Shown here piece by piece: positions 1 through 10,458 of a stretch of 64,000 nt of DNA; the stretch's first letter is position 1, and each line of letters begins with the position of its first letter. The notes under the pieces are model-generated. The model was given only the letters and a program-made list of their open reading frames with translations. It did no database searches and was not told the origin of the DNA. The stretch covers positions 33,415 to 97,414 of the forward strand of contig JAUJOA010000003.1 in NCBI GenBank assembly GCA_030447875.1, written 5' to 3'. This DNA comes from Thermoleophilaceae bacterium (lineage in GTDB: Bacteria > Actinomycetota > Thermoleophilia > Solirubrobacterales > Thermoleophilaceae). The position numbers and the translations under genes were made by a program.

Positions 1-453
1 CCGCTCCCGCTCCCCGAGCGCGGCGTCGCGGGGGAAGAGCGAGGCGCAATGGGCATCCGGGCCGAGGCCGAGGAGCAGGAGGTCGAACTCCGGGACGCCC
101 CCGCCGAAGACCGAGCGCAGGACGCGCTCGTAGGCGTCGGCGCCCGCGGCTGGGCCACGCTCACCCTCGATTCGCTGTACCGCCGGACCCGGACCCGCGA
201 GCCGATCGAGCAGCGACTCGCGCGCCATGCGGAAGTTCGAGTGCTCGTGGTCGGGCGGAACGCAACGATCGTCGCCGAACCACAGGGTCGCGCCCGACCA
301 GTCCACGTCGAGGTCGGCCGCACGCTCGTAGGCGGCTCGCGGCGTGGACCCGCCGGTCAGCACGACCTGGCGACCGTCCGCGGCCGCTGCCGCGATGCGC
401 TCGGCCGTGGCCACCGCCGGATCCTCCAGGACGACTGTCCGCGCGCCGCTCAT
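1..453 (-). CDS. pgl: 6-phosphogluconolactonase, 3' part outside window
   Basis: This gene hydrolyses 6-phosphogluconolactone in the oxidative pentose phosphate pathway. It is missing from the ORF track because it runs off the window start. Translating the minus strand from the ATG at 453 gives 151 codons without a stop. They include LTGGSTP near residue 34, WFGDDRCVPPDHEHSN near residue 58 and LLLGLGPDAHCASLFP near residue 130, the usual order of SugarNBD-family lactonase motifs. The last motif reads PDAHCASLFP where the family usually has PDGHTASLFP. The start overlaps the opcA stop as TGATG, so it is the last visible gene of the gnd-zwf-opcA-pgl operon. Confidence 0.9.
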   Translation of the reverse strand, partial: MSGARTVVLEDPAVATAERIAAAAADGRQVVLTGGSTPRAAYERAADLDVDWSGATLWFGDDRCVPPDHEHSNFRMARESLLDRLAGPGPAVQRIEGERGPAAGADAYERVLRSVFGGGVPEFDLLLLGLGPDAHCASLFPRDAALGERER

Positions 454-1505
454 CAGGTCATCGCGCGGGCGGCCTCGAGCGCGGGCGCATAGGTCGGGTC
501 GCGCAGCAGCGCCTGGCGGATGCCCTCGCCGAGGATGCCGGCCTCGCCGCGCGAGGCCCCCATCACCGTCCACGAGGACTCACGACCGTCGCGCGTCCGG
601 CGCACGGCAGCGAGGCCGCCCGGGCCACGATCGAGTGCGATGGACATGCCGGATGCGGTCTCGATCGTTATGCCCGCGAGGCCGGGAGCGCTCTGACGCT
701 CCTCGGGCTCAAGCCTCAGGGCGACGTCTCCGCGCGCTCCTCGAGCGCTCCCGTGGAGCGTTCCGTTCTGCGCCACCATCGACCCCGGCCGCCAGCCGAG
801 CCGCGAAGCGAGCCAGCCGAATACGAGCAGACCGGCGGCGGGCGAGTCGGGCCGGTGGCGAACGGTCACCGAGCTGATCGCGCGGAGCTGCCCCCGCCAC
901 GCCGCCGGATCGAAGGTGGCCGCGATCCGCTCCCGCCACGGCGTGCCCCTCAGCCACGCAAGGTCGACGACGTAGGCGCGCTCGGCCAGCTCGCTGGCCC
1001 GCGCGAGGGCGGCTTCGAGCGATGGCTCCTCGACCGAGTCCACGAGCACCACCTGGGCGAGATGCATGAGTGAGTCGACGGCGTCGGCGTGCCCGTGGGG
1101 AGCCCAGACCACCGTCGCCAGGTCGGTCACGACGAGCGGGTCGACGATCGAGTCGAGGTGGGCGAGGTGCTGAGAACCCACGTCGATCACTACTCGCTCG
1201 TGCCCGAGGGCGAGCGAACCGCCTTCGGCGTCGTCCTCCGCGCCGAGCGTCACCCACGCGTCGATCGTCGACCGGCCGCGCTCGACCGAGCAGAGGACGG
1301 TGCGCGACGGGTGGTAGCGCCCCACCCGTTCGAGCCGGTTCTCGATCTCGCCGCGCCATTCGCGGTCGGCGATCACCACCAGGTTGAGCACTCGCGCGGG
1401 GACGAACGCGTCGTCCTCCGCGTGGCGTTGGGTCAGCAGCTCACGAAGGGCGGCCTCGATCGCCGAGGGGCTCGTCCCCTGTTCGGCCCACAGGTGCTCA
1501 CTCAT
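453..1505 (-). CDS. opcA: Glucose-6-phosphate dehydrogenase assembly protein OpcA
   Basis: The 350-residue protein matches OpcA in size and context. OpcA is the actinobacterial and cyanobacterial factor that promotes assembly or redox control of glucose-6-phosphate dehydrogenase. There is no catalytic motif to point to. The call rests on the protein character (NLVVIADREWRGEIENRLERV near the N terminus, a DLATVVWAPHG segment in the middle) and on its position directly after zwf with a 12-base gap and directly before pgl. That zwf-opcA-pgl order is the standard actinobacterial arrangement. It acts in the cytoplasm. Confidence 0.88.
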   Translation of the reverse strand: MSEHLWAEQGTSPSAIEAALRELLTQRHAEDDAFVPARVLNLVVIADREWRGEIENRLERVGRYHPSRTVLCSVERGRSTIDAWVTLGAEDDAEGGSLALGHERVVIDVGSQHLAHLDSIVDPLVVTDLATVVWAPHGHADAVDSLMHLAQVVLVDSVEEPSLEAALARASELAERAYVVDLAWLRGTPWRERIAATFDPAAWRGQLRAISSVTVRHRPDSPAAGLLVFGWLASRLGWRPGSMVAQNGTLHGSARGARGDVALRLEPEERQSAPGLAGITIETASGMSIALDRGPGGLAAVRRTRDGRESSWTVMGASRGEAGILGEGIRQALLRDPTYAPALEAARAMT

Positions 1506-1517
1506 CCGCAGCGGCGA

Positions 1518-3050
1518 TCAGATGGCCCTCCATCGCTGCCCCTCCCCCAGCAGTCGAGCGGCCTCCTCAGGACCTTGGGAGCCCGCCTCGTATTGCGGTA
1601 GCGGTCCGGGCATCTCCTGCCATGCCTTGATGATCGGGTCGCAGACCCGCCACTGGGCCTCGACCTCATCGTCGCGCGTGAAGAGCGTCGCGTCCCCGCG
1701 CATGGCATCCATGATCAGGCGCTCGTAGGCCTCCGGCGACTGCGACAGGAACGCGGTGCCATACAGGAACTCCATGTTCACCGGCCTGATCCGCATTCGC
1801 GTGCCCGGGATCTTCGCGCCGAGCGACAGCGACACGCCTTCGTTCGGCTGCATCGTGAGGATGAGCTGGTTGGGCTGCACGCCGACCGAGCCGTCCTGCG
1901 TGAACGCCAGGTGGGGCACGGGCTTCAGCGTCACGGCGATCTCGGTGACCTTCCGAGCCAGCCGCTTGCCCGTCCGCAGGTAGAACGGCACCCCCGCCCA
2001 GCGCCAGTTGTCCACCTCGAGGCGCAGCGCCGCGTAGGTCTCGGTCGTGGACTCGGGCGGTACTCCATCCTCCTCGAGGTAGCCGTTGACGTCCTCGCCG
2101 GCCTCGAAGCCGGACGCGTACTGGGCCCTGACGGCCATGTTCGGCACGTCGTCGGGCGTCGGCGTCGGGATCGAGTGCAGCACCTTGACCTTCTCGTCGC
2201 GGACCTCGTCGGCGGAGAAGGACACGGGCGGCTCCATGCAGAGGAGCGTGAGCAGCTGGAGCATGTGGTTCTGCACCAGGTCGCGCAGCGCGCCGGCGGA
2301 GTCGTAGTAGCCGGCCCGCGTGCCGATTCCCATGTCCTCGGCCGCCGTGATCTGCACGTAGTCGATGAAGTTGCGGTTCCAGAGCGGCTCGAACATGCCG
2401 TTCGCGAACCGGAACGCCAGCATGTTCTGGACGGTCTCCTTGCCGAGGTAGTGGTCAATCCGGAAGACCTGGCGCTCTTCGAGCACCTCGAGCACGTCCC
2501 GGTTCAGCTGGCGCGCCTCCTCGAGCGTGGTGCCGAACGGCTTCTCGATCACGACCCGGACCTCGACTCCCGCGAGGCGATCGAGCCCGTGCTCACCGAG
2601 CTGTCCGACGATCACGGGGAAGAACGCGGGAGCGGTCGACAGGTAGAAGACGCGGTTGAACGTCATGCCCGCTTCCTCGTCGAACTCGGCGGCGATCTTG
2701 TCGAGCGTGTCGTACACGCTCGAGTCGTCGAACACGCCGGGCACGTAGCGAACGTGCTCGAGCAGCCCGTCGAGCACCTTCGGGTCGGGCTTCGTACGAG
2801 AGTACTTCTCGATCGCCTCGCGCGCGAGCGTTCGATAGTGCTCGTGCGGGTGATCGGCACGCGAGACCCCGATCAGGTTGAAGCGCTCGGGCAACGCGCC
2901 CTCGTGGGCCAGGTTGTAGAGCGCCGGGAGGAGCTTTCGCTGCGCGAGGTCGCCGGTCGCCCCGAAGATCGTGAGCGTGGTGGGATGGACCGGCAGCCGC
3001 TCGAGCCCCTTTACGAGCGGGTTCTCCTGCTGCTGCTCGACGGTCGCCAT
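1518..3050 (-). CDS. zwf: Glucose-6-phosphate 1-dehydrogenase
   Basis: This enzyme oxidises glucose-6-phosphate to 6-phosphogluconolactone, reducing NADP, and is the entry step of the oxidative pentose phosphate pathway. The nucleotide-binding motif [10 protein letters not shown] lies at residues 30-39, EKPFG follows near residue 170, and the active-site signature RIDHYLGKE is at about 196-204. I start it at the ATG at 3050 ([10 protein letters not shown]), not the track's 3242, because this gives 510 residues, the normal family length. This start also overlaps the gnd stop as TGATG, implying translational coupling. Confidence 0.96.
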   Translation of the reverse strand: MATVEQQQENPLVKGLERLPVHPTTLTIFGATGDLAQRKLLPALYNLAHEGALPERFNLIGVSRADHPHEHYRTLAREAIEKYSRTKPDPKVLDGLLEHVRYVPGVFDDSSVYDTLDKIAAEFDEEAGMTFNRVFYLSTAPAFFPVIVGQLGEHGLDRLAGVEVRVVIEKPFGTTLEEARQLNRDVLEVLEERQVFRIDHYLGKETVQNMLAFRFANGMFEPLWNRNFIDYVQITAAEDMGIGTRAGYYDSAGALRDLVQNHMLQLLTLLCMEPPVSFSADEVRDEKVKVLHSIPTPTPDDVPNMAVRAQYASGFEAGEDVNGYLEEDGVPPESTTETYAALRLEVDNWRWAGVPFYLRTGKRLARKVTEIAVTLKPVPHLAFTQDGSVGVQPNQLILTMQPNEGVSLSLGAKIPGTRMRIRPVNMEFLYGTAFLSQSPEAYERLIMDAMRGDATLFTRDDEVEAQWRVCDPIIKAWQEMPGPLPQYEAGSQGPEEAARLLGEGQRWRAI

Positions 3051-4003
3051 CACTCCGCGGCGGGGTCGGCCTGGGCGACAGGATCGTGGGCCTTTACGGC
3101 GTGGCCGCCGAACTGGTTGCGCAGGGCCGCGAGCACCTTGGCCGTGTAGTCGCCGTTCTGCCGCGAGTAGAAGCGGGCGTAGAGCGACGTGGTGATTACC
3201 GGCGTGGGCACGTTCTTCTCGATCGCGTCCTCGATCGTCCACCGCCCCTCGCCCGAATCCTCGACGTAACCCTCGAGCCGATGCAGGTCGTTGCCCTCCT
3301 GCTCGAACGCCCGCGCAGCCAGCTCACAGAGCCACGAGCGCACCACCGAGCCCTGCATCCACAGCTTCGCGATCTGCTCGTTCTCGAGGTCGAAGTCCGA
3401 CTTGTGGAACAGCTCGAAGCCCTCGGCGTAGGCCTGCATGATCCCGTACTCCACGCCGTTGTGGACCATCTTCACGTAGTGGCCGGCGCCGCTGTCGCCC
3501 ATGTGGCCCCAGCCCGGGCCCCACTGCTCGGTCTCCGGCGGCGCGAGCACGTCGAGGATCGGCGCGACCCGATCCACCGCCTCCTTCGGCCCTCCGACCA
3601 TCATGCAGTAGCCCACCTCGAGCCCCCAGACACCGCCGCTCGTGCCGACGTCGACGTAGCTGATCCCCTTGGGGGCGAGCTCCTCCGCGCGGCGCAGGTC
3701 GTCCGTCCACTTGGAGTTGCCGCCGTCGATGATCGTGTCGCCGTCCTCGAGCAAGCCCGCCAGCTCCTCGACCGTCCGCTGCGTGGGGTCGCCGGCGGGG
3801 ACCATGATCCAGACGGTCCGCGGCGCGTCGAGCTTCGACACCAGGTCCTCGAGGGAGGAGGCACCGGTCGCGCCGTTGCCCTCGGCCGCCTGGACCGCCT
3901 CGTCTGCGAAGTCGAAGGCGACCACCGTGTGGTCCGAGTCGCGGTGGATGCGATGGACCATGTTCCCGCCCATCTTCCCGAGCCCCACGAAGCCGATCTG
4001 CAT
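3050..4003 (-). CDS. gnd: 6-phosphogluconate dehydrogenase, decarboxylating, short form
   Basis: The enzyme converts 6-phosphogluconate to ribulose-5-phosphate and CO2. It has the N-terminal Rossmann motif [11 protein letters not shown] at residues 4-14, GGNSKWTDD near residue 95, the substrate-binding segment [15 protein letters not shown] and the catalytic region [16 protein letters not shown]. At 317 residues it belongs to the short class related to GntZ/YqeC enzymes and not to the 470-residue class. Some short-class members prefer NAD; I cannot assign the cofactor from sequence alone. It overlaps tal-pgi upstream and zwf downstream as TGATG junctions. Confidence 0.94.
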   Translation of the reverse strand: MQIGFVGLGKMGGNMVHRIHRDSDHTVVAFDFADEAVQAAEGNGATGASSLEDLVSKLDAPRTVWIMVPAGDPTQRTVEELAGLLEDGDTIIDGGNSKWTDDLRRAEELAPKGISYVDVGTSGGVWGLEVGYCMMVGGPKEAVDRVAPILDVLAPPETEQWGPGWGHMGDSGAGHYVKMVHNGVEYGIMQAYAEGFELFHKSDFDLENEQIAKLWMQGSVVRSWLCELAARAFEQEGNDLHRLEGYVEDSGEGRWTIEDAIEKNVPTPVITTSLYARFYSRQNGDYTAKVLAALRNQFGGHAVKAHDPVAQADPAAE

Positions 4004-6765
4004 CAGACGATCTCCTTCATCCTCGCGGTAAGCGCGCGGACCGCCTCCACCGGGTCCCCCTCGAGCCGGACGCGCTCCGCCGGCAGGTCATGGGAGCGCA
4101 GGGTCTGGAGGTCGCCGGTGGCCTGAGCGTTCTTCAGCGTGCCGAAGGTGTACCCCGCGCCGGGTATCTCGGCGTCGTCCTCACCGTCGTGGACGAGCTG
4201 CAGGAAGACGCCGGTGGGCGGGCCACCCTTGTGGAGCTGGCCGGTCGAGTGCAGGAAGCGCGGCCCGTAGCCGAACGTGGTGGCCGTGCGCCGCGCGTCC
4301 CGAATCGTCGTCCGCAGCTCGGTCACGGCCTCGTCGAACTCGTCCGACGGCTCCACGTAGGCCATGATCGCCACGTACTGCGGTGGGGCGACAGCGGCGA
4401 GCAGCATGCGCAGGGCATCGTCGTCGGCCTCCGCCACGTCGGGCAGCGAGCCCTGCTTCGCGTACTCCTCGAGCACTCGGTTCGTGTTGTCCTTCGCCTC
4501 CTGCACGTTCGGCTGGTCGAACGGGTTGATTCCGAGGACCCAGCCGGACACCGCCGTGGCGAACTCCGCAAAGAAGAAGATTCGACCGAGGTCCTCCGCG
4601 CCGAGGGAGTTCAGCGTGAGCGTGGGATGGCCGGCCTTCGCGAGCTCCACGAGCTGAGTCGCGAAGCCCTCGTCGGGCTCCGACGGCGAATCCGGGTTCC
4701 GAAGGTGCGCGAAGATGCGATCGTCGCCGTAGGCATCGGGGTCGCCGAGCGGCTCTCCCGCCACCGGCAGGATCCCCTTTCCCTCCTTGCCGGTGCTCTC
4801 GGCGATGAGCTGCTCGGCCCAGAGGCCGAAGCTGTGGATCGGCTCCGAGAGCACGAAGGTCAGCTTGTCGCGCCCGTTCCGCGCCAGCTCGCCCATCGAG
4901 AGACCGAGCCACAGGCCCTGGTTGTTCGAGGAGTGGTCGTAGTTCGCGCATGCCTGCTCGGCCACCTGGGCCCTGTCGAGGATGGCCTCGACGTCCACCC
5001 CCATGAGGGCGGCCGGCACGAGCCCGAAGTAGGAGAGCGCCGAGTAGCGGCCGCCGATGTTCGGGTCGTTCTGGAAGACGCGGCGGAACCCGTGCTCCTC
5101 GGCCAGCTGGACCAGTGAGGTGCCGGGATCCGTGATCGCGATGAAGCGGCTTCCCGCGTCATCACCCAACCGCTCGGTCACGCGCGCGTGGAAGTACTTG
5201 AAGAACGAGGTCGGCTCGATCGTGCCGCCCGACTTGCTCGAGACGATGAAGAGCGTCCTCTCGAGGTCGACCGAGCGCTCGACCGACAGGACCGCGCCGG
5301 GATCCGTGGAGTCGAGGACGTGTAGCTCCAGGCCGCCCTCGACCTCTCCGAAGCTCCTCCGGATCACCTCGGGAGCGAGGCTCGAGCCGCCCATGCCGAG
5401 CAGCACTGCGTCCGTCAACCCATCGGCCCTGCACTCGTCGACAAAGGCCTTCAGCTCGGGAGCGGCCTCCCTCATCGGCTCCGTGATCGTGAGCCACCCG
5501 AGGCGGTTGCCCACCTCGGACGCCCCGCGCTCGCCCCAGAGCGTGTCGTCCTTGCGCCAGACTCGTTGGGCCACGTCCTCCTCGGTCGCCCTCTTGACGA
5601 GCGCGGCGATCCCGGGCTCGAGCTCGTCGGGCAGGTTCGACTCGATCGTCTTCGGCCGACCGGTTATGGCCGCCTCGCGACTCGACTCCACCCCGGCCAG
5701 CAGCTTCTCCATGGGCTCGATGAACTTGTTGATCGCCTCGACGAGCAGCGTGACGGTCACGTCGCGCATGTCGATCCCGGCCTCCTCGAGTGCACGAAGC
5801 TCGCCGCTCGGATCGTGATCGGCCGTCGCGCCGGTGATCTCGCCGCGCTCGGCGACCGCGAGGAGCGTGGACATCGGCATCGTGTTCACGGTGTCCGGCC
5901 CGACGAGGCCGTCGACGTACATCGTCTCGGAGTACTGCGGGTTCTTGACGCCGGTCGACGCCCACAGCGGTCGCTGGACCGGCGCGCCCGCATCGCGCAC
6001 GCGTGCGAAGCGCTCGCCGCGGAAGATCTCCTTGAAGTGCGCGTAGGCGGCCCGCGCGTTGGCCAGCGCCGCGGTGCCGGCGAGGTCCTGGCGGTCGAGC
6101 GACTCGAGCCGCTTGTCCACCTCGCTGTCCACCCGCGAGACGAAGAAGCTGGCCACGGAGTGCACGTCGAGCGCCTTCCCGTCGTCGAGCCGGCGCTCGA
6201 GGGCGCGCACGAAGCGTTCGGCGACCGAGGTGTACGCCTCGACCGAGAAGAGCAGCGTGATGTTCACGTTGATGCCCTCGTAGAGGGCCTCCTCGATCGC
6301 CGGCATCCCTTCCTCGGTGCCCGGGATCTTGATCATCACGTTGGGGCGGTCGAGGCGCTGCCAGTACATGCGCGCCTGCTCGAGCGTGCCCTCGGTGTCG
6401 TGGGCGAGGCGCGGCGCCACCTCGAGCGACACGAAGCCGTCCGTACCCCCGGTCGACTCCCAGACCGGGTGCAGGACGTCGGCCGCGAGTTGGACGTCCT
6501 TGATCGCGATCTCGTCGTACATCTGGCCTGCGTCGAGACCGCGGTTCGCCATCTCGACGAGCTCGTCGTCGTACTCGTCGCTCCCCAGGATCGCCTTCTC
6601 GAAGATCGCGGGGTTCGAGGTCACCCCCCGCAGCGAGTCCTCCTCCATGAGGCGCTTCAGCTCGCCGTCCTCGATCAGCCCCCGGCGGATCTGGTCCAGC
6701 CAAACGCTCGTGCCTGCCTCGGTGAGGGCGGCCAGCCGCTCGTTGACGTGTGCAGCGACGCTCAT
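4003..6765 (-). CDS. Bifunctional transaldolase / glucose-6-phosphate isomerase
   Basis: A 920-residue fusion joins two enzymes of sugar-phosphate metabolism. Residues 1 to about 370 are a transaldolase, with the Schiff-base lysine in VMIKIPGT near residue 144 and the INVNITLLFS segment after it. From about residue 380 the chain is a phosphoglucose isomerase, with MGGSSLAPEV, an IVSSKSGGT phosphate-binding loop, NIGGRYSALS and a C-terminal substrate-binding part. I start it at the ATG at 6765, which follows GGAAGGAGAG, not at the track's 6834. Fused Tal-Pgi proteins are known in several bacterial phyla. The stop overlaps the gnd start, so this heads the tal-pgi/gnd/zwf/opcA/pgl operon. Confidence 0.95.
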   Translation of the reverse strand: MSVAAHVNERLAALTEAGTSVWLDQIRRGLIEDGELKRLMEEDSLRGVTSNPAIFEKAILGSDEYDDELVEMANRGLDAGQMYDEIAIKDVQLAADVLHPVWESTGGTDGFVSLEVAPRLAHDTEGTLEQARMYWQRLDRPNVMIKIPGTEEGMPAIEEALYEGINVNITLLFSVEAYTSVAERFVRALERRLDDGKALDVHSVASFFVSRVDSEVDKRLESLDRQDLAGTAALANARAAYAHFKEIFRGERFARVRDAGAPVQRPLWASTGVKNPQYSETMYVDGLVGPDTVNTMPMSTLLAVAERGEITGATADHDPSGELRALEEAGIDMRDVTVTLLVEAINKFIEPMEKLLAGVESSREAAITGRPKTIESNLPDELEPGIAALVKRATEEDVAQRVWRKDDTLWGERGASEVGNRLGWLTITEPMREAAPELKAFVDECRADGLTDAVLLGMGGSSLAPEVIRRSFGEVEGGLELHVLDSTDPGAVLSVERSVDLERTLFIVSSKSGGTIEPTSFFKYFHARVTERLGDDAGSRFIAITDPGTSLVQLAEEHGFRRVFQNDPNIGGRYSALSYFGLVPAALMGVDVEAILDRAQVAEQACANYDHSSNNQGLWLGLSMGELARNGRDKLTFVLSEPIHSFGLWAEQLIAESTGKEGKGILPVAGEPLGDPDAYGDDRIFAHLRNPDSPSEPDEGFATQLVELAKAGHPTLTLNSLGAEDLGRIFFFAEFATAVSGWVLGINPFDQPNVQEAKDNTNRVLEEYAKQGSLPDVAEADDDALRMLLAAVAPPQYVAIMAYVEPSDEFDEAVTELRTTIRDARRTATTFGYGPRFLHSTGQLHKGGPPTGVFLQLVHDGEDDAEIPGAGYTFGTLKNAQATGDLQTLRSHDLPAERVRLEGDPVEAVRALTARMKEIV

Positions 6766-6889
6766 CTCTCTCCTTCCGACCGGTGGAGGCCAGATGCAAC
6801 CAGGGAGCGCCACCGCCCGCCTCCGGCTGCTCAACGGATTAGATCACACGGTCGCGCAACGGTCGGGGCGTGGAGCCGACCGGCCTGCT

Positions 6890-7342
6890 ATGCCTTTTGG
6901 GGTGCCCCGCCCGCAACCGCAAACGCTGACCGCCGGCCTCCTCGGGCTCTTCTTCATCGGTGCCGGGGTCATGCACTTCGTCAAGCCAAGCTCGTACGAG
7001 GCGATCGTGCCCGCTTCCGTCCCCTATCCGGCGGAGATCGTCGCGGTGAGCGGCGTCGCGGAGATCGTCGGCGGCGCTGCGTTGTTCGTCCCGCGCCTGC
7101 GTCCGTGGGCGCGCTGGTTCCTGATCGCGCTGCTGATCGCCGTCTTCCCGGCGAACGTCCACATGGCGATCAACCCGGAGCAGATCCGCGGCCTGAGCGT
7201 GCCCCAATGGCTCCTGTGGGCACGCCTCCCGCTCCAAGGCGTGCTGATCCTCTGGGTGCTGGCCGCGACGCGCAGAAGCGCGCCTCCTTCGGGCCTTGGG
7301 GGACTCGGGGCTCGAGCCGCCGGGGCGCTTCGGGGCCGCTGA
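6890..7342 (+). CDS. DoxX-like integral membrane protein
   Basis: The 150-residue product has about four hydrophobic segments: TLTAGLLGLFFIGAGVMHFV near residue 13, a second around 48-65, a third in RWFLIALLIAVFPANVHMA and a fourth near LPLQGVLILWVLAAT. The GAGVMHFVKPSSYEAIVP stretch and the overall topology resemble DoxX/DUF4267-type proteins, whose biochemical role is mostly unknown. I chose the ATG at 6890 because it sits directly before the first membrane segment; the track start at 6317 lies deep inside tal-pgi. It is the only plus-strand gene in the sugar block, divergent from tal-pgi and convergent with the hydrolase gene 6 bases away. Confidence 0.75.
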   Translation: MPFGVPRPQPQTLTAGLLGLFFIGAGVMHFVKPSSYEAIVPASVPYPAEIVAVSGVAEIVGGAALFVPRLRPWARWFLIALLIAVFPANVHMAINPEQIRGLSVPQWLLWARLPLQGVLILWVLAATRRSAPPSGLGGLGARAAGALRGR

Positions 7343-7348
7343 GGCCGC

Positions 7349-8245
7349 TCAGCCGGCGGCGAGCCACTCGGCGACGATCTTGCCGATCCGCTCGCCCTGA
7401 TCCTCCTGGAGGAAGTGTCCGGCGTCCTCGATCACCGTGAGCTCGTCGGCGCTCGGAAAGAGTGACTGGACGAGCCGCCCCACGGGGTCGAGCGGCAGCG
7501 CAGGGTCGGAGTCGGCCCACAGGAGCAGAGCGGGCCGCCGGTCCTGCATGAGCTTCTCCGCCACCCTCTGCCCCGCGGCGGCGCCAGGGGCGTCGGGACT
7601 CAGCGGCACCATCGCGGGGAAGGTGCGCGCTCCCGCCTTCGACTCCGCGGTGGGAAACGGCGCCTCGTACGCGGCCAGCACCTCCGGTGACGGAGGCGTC
7701 TTGCAGGCGTTGGCTACCAGCATCCCGATCGGCAGGTCGGGCGTCCGCGCGACGAACTCGCGGAACCGGTGCCAGGTCTCGCTCATTCGCTGGTGGCCGG
7801 TGAAGACGCCGGTGTCCATCGCAACGATGCGCGCAACGCGGTCCGGCAGCTCGGTCGTAGCGATCCGCAGTCCTATCGGGCCGCCCCAGTCCTGCACGAT
7901 CACGGTCGCGTCGCGAAGATCGAGCTCCTCGAACAGCGCGACGATGGCCTGGGTGTGGTTGTCGTAGGAGTACCAGTCGTCGTCGACCGGCTTGTCGGAG
8001 CGCCCGAAGCCGGGAAGGTCCGGCGCGATGCAGCGGTGACCGGCCTCGAGCAGCGGTGGCATCAGCTTTCGGTAGAGGAACGACCAGGTCGGCTCGCCGT
8101 GGAGCATGACCACGGGCGAGCCTTGTCCCTCGTCGACATGGGCCAGTCGAAGCCCGTTCCAGTCGCGATGGTGGACCTCGTACGGGAAGTCGGGGAGGTC
8201 TTCGAAGCGATCATCCGGCGTGCGAAAGGCCTCCACGGCGCGCAC
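7349..8245 (-). CDS. Haloalkane dehalogenase-like alpha/beta hydrolase
   Basis: The protein closely follows the subfamily I haloalkane dehalogenase pattern of DhlA: an N terminus of FRTPDDRF, an oxyanion-hole segment HGEPTWSFLYRKLMP, PDLPGFGRSDKPVD, a nucleophile elbow VIVQDWGGPIGL with the catalytic Asp, and a catalytic His in EDAGHFLQED. Such enzymes displace halide from alkyl halides. The true substrate here cannot be read from sequence, and related hydrolases lack dehalogenase activity. GTG codons at 8245 and 8236 are both plausible starts; the second would put EAFRTPDDRF at the N terminus. It lies 186 bases after tkt and may have its own promoter. Confidence 0.8.
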   Translation of the reverse strand: MRAVEAFRTPDDRFEDLPDFPYEVHHRDWNGLRLAHVDEGQGSPVVMLHGEPTWSFLYRKLMPPLLEAGHRCIAPDLPGFGRSDKPVDDDWYSYDNHTQAIVALFEELDLRDATVIVQDWGGPIGLRIATTELPDRVARIVAMDTGVFTGHQRMSETWHRFREFVARTPDLPIGMLVANACKTPPSPEVLAAYEAPFPTAESKAGARTFPAMVPLSPDAPGAAAGQRVAEKLMQDRRPALLLWADSDPALPLDPVGRLVQSLFPSADELTVIEDAGHFLQEDQGERIGKIVAEWLAAG

Positions 8246-8430
8246 GCTATCGGGTCGAGACCGCGACCGGTAGAGGGCTGCGCCCCGGCCCCCTGAGCAT
8301 CGGCTGTTTTTGGCGGGTCCTCTGGCGGCAGGTGGCCTAGCCGCCACTCACGCCCGGGCTCGTAACGGTAGCTTGGGATCGAGCTGGGTGGACGCATGCG
8401 CCTCGCCTCGTACCGCGGCATCAGGAGCTC

Positions 8431-10458
8431 CTAGCGCCGACGCAGCCGCTCGACCAAGGCCCTGCCGCGCTCGGCTACGCGCTCGGGCGTGAAGCCGAAG
8501 TGCTCGTAGACGTCCTTGTACGGGCCGGACTCCCCGAACGTCTCCATGCCGATCGCCTCACCCTCGTCACCAACCCAGCGATCCCAGCCGAGTGGGCTGG
8601 CCGCCTCGACCGACACACGCGCGCGGCAGCTTGGCGGGAGTACCCGATCGCGGTAGGTCGCGTCCTGCTGGGCGAAGCGGTCCACGCACGGCATGCTCAC
8701 GAGCCGGGTGGCCACGCCCTCGCCCTCGAGCCGCTCGGCGGCGGCGACACAGATGGCCACCTCCGAACCGGTCGCCATGAGGATCAGGTCCGGCTCTGGA
8801 CTCGACCCCTCGCGCAGCACGTACGCGCCCCGCTCGATGGCGTCGTCCGGCACCGTGCCCGGGTCGAGCACCGGCAGGTTCTGGCGCGATAGCGCGAACA
8901 CGCTGGGCGCCTCCGTCTGGCGCAGCGCGAAGCGCCATCCCAGCGCGGTCTCGTTGGCGTCGGCCGGCCGGATCACGTTCAGGCGCGGCACCGCTCGCAG
9001 GCCGACGAGCTGCTCGATCGGCTGGTGGGTCGGCCCGTCCTCGCCTAGTCCGATCGAGTCGTGGGTGAAGATCCAGATCGACGGCAACTTCATAAGCGCC
9101 GAGAGCCGGATCGCCCCCCGCATGTAGTCGGAGAAGATGAGGAAGGTGCTGCCGTAGCCGCGGAAGCCGTGCAGCGTCAGGCCGTTGACGATCGCGCCCA
9201 TGCCGTGCTCGCGCACGCCGAAGCGGAGGTTGCGGCCCTCGTAGCTCCCCCTCTGGACGTCCCCCGCGTCCTCGATGTCCGTGTTGGTCGACGGCGCGAG
9301 GTCGGCCGCCCCGCCTACCAGATGCGGGACCGCTTTCGCCGCCCACTGGATCGCCTTGCCCGACGCCTTGCGGGTGGCGATCTCGTCGCCCCCGGCCTCG
9401 AAGCGGGGCACATCGGCGTCCCAGCCCTCGGGCATCCGACCGGCGAAGATCGCCTCGAAGTCGGTGGCCCGATCGGGATGAGCCTCGCGGTAGGCGGCGA
9501 AGCGCTCGTTCCACTCCTCCTCCAGCTGACGACCGCGGTCGCAGCACTCGCGGAAGTGCGCGAGCGCCTCCTCGGGCACGGCGAAGTGGGCATCGGGGTC
9601 CCAGCCGTAGAACTCCTTGGTCTCGCGGATGGCCTCCTCACCAAGCGGAGAGCCATGCGCCTTGTAGGAGTCCTGCTTCGGACTGCCGTAGCCGATGTGC
9701 GTGCGCAGGACGATCAATGACGGTCGGTCCTCGACCTCCATGGCCGCGCGTGTCGCCCGCTCGATCGAATCGAGCTCGAGGTCCTCGCCGAGGTTCTGGA
9801 CGTGCCATCCGTAGGCCTCGTAGCGCGCCGCCACATCCTCGTCCATCGTCTCGTCGACCGGACCGGCGAGCTGGATCTTGTTGTCGTCGTAGAACGCGAT
9901 CAGGTGACCGAGGCCCACGTGGCCGGCGAAGGACGATGCCTCCGAGCCCACGCCCTCCTGCATATCGCCATCGCTCGCCACGGTGAAGGTGTAGTGGTCG
10001 ACAACCTCGTGGCCCGGTTCGTTGAAGCGCGCCGCGAGCATGCGCTCGGCCAGCGCCAGTCCCACAGCCATCGAGAGGCCCTGCCCGAGCGGGCCCGTGG
10101 TCGCGTCGATCCCCGGCGTGTACTTGCGCTCGGGGTGGCCCGCGGTCGGAGAGCCGACCTTCCGGAAGTTCTCGATGTCCTCGAGGGTGAGCGGATAGCC
10201 CGTGAGGTAGAGCATCGAGTAGAGGAGCATCGACGCATGCCCCGCGGACAGGACGAAGCGGTCACGATCGGGCCAGTCGTCGTTCGACGGGTTGTGGCGC
10301 ATGATCCGCGTGTAGAGCACGTATGCGAGCGGAGCGAGGGCCATGGGCGTGCCGGGGTGGCCCGAGTTCGCCTTCTGGACCGCGTCCATCGAGAGCGTGC
10401 GGATCGTGTTGATGCAGAGCTCATCGAGCGTCCGCGTGTCCATCTCCGTCGTGCTCAT
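8431..10458 (-). CDS. tkt: Transketolase
   Basis: This thiamine-diphosphate enzyme moves two-carbon units between sugar phosphates in the non-oxidative pentose phosphate pathway. It is 675 residues, the normal length. [20 protein letters not shown] lies near residue 32, [12 protein letters not shown] near 115, the ThDP-binding GDGDMQEG-like segment ([14 protein letters not shown]) near 165, and the catalytic-domain segment [15 protein letters not shown] near 470. The start overlaps the glk stop as ATGA, so the two are translationally coupled and the product feeds the same pathway as the neighbouring tal-pgi. Confidence 0.97.
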   Translation of the reverse strand: MSTTEMDTRTLDELCINTIRTLSMDAVQKANSGHPGTPMALAPLAYVLYTRIMRHNPSNDDWPDRDRFVLSAGHASMLLYSMLYLTGYPLTLEDIENFRKVGSPTAGHPERKYTPGIDATTGPLGQGLSMAVGLALAERMLAARFNEPGHEVVDHYTFTVASDGDMQEGVGSEASSFAGHVGLGHLIAFYDDNKIQLAGPVDETMDEDVAARYEAYGWHVQNLGEDLELDSIERATRAAMEVEDRPSLIVLRTHIGYGSPKQDSYKAHGSPLGEEAIRETKEFYGWDPDAHFAVPEEALAHFRECCDRGRQLEEEWNERFAAYREAHPDRATDFEAIFAGRMPEGWDADVPRFEAGGDEIATRKASGKAIQWAAKAVPHLVGGAADLAPSTNTDIEDAGDVQRGSYEGRNLRFGVREHGMGAIVNGLTLHGFRGYGSTFLIFSDYMRGAIRLSALMKLPSIWIFTHDSIGLGEDGPTHQPIEQLVGLRAVPRLNVIRPADANETALGWRFALRQTEAPSVFALSRQNLPVLDPGTVPDDAIERGAYVLREGSSPEPDLILMATGSEVAICVAAAERLEGEGVATRLVSMPCVDRFAQQDATYRDRVLPPSCRARVSVEAASPLGWDRWVGDEGEAIGMETFGESGPYKDVYEHFGFTPERVAERGRALVERLRRR

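Noticed and set aside
5566-7440. Long plus-strand ORF of 624 codons, antisense to the tal-pgi fusion.
   Set aside because: It mirrors the reverse-strand gene, is rich in Arg, Gly and Val-Glu-Leu stretches with no motif, and is explained by high GC content.
8062-8421. Minus-strand ORF of 119 codons overlapping the start of the dehalogenase-like gene.
   Set aside because: Its N-terminal part lies in the tkt-hydrolase gap and looks faintly protein-like, but the rest is out of frame within the hydrolase gene and shows no motif.
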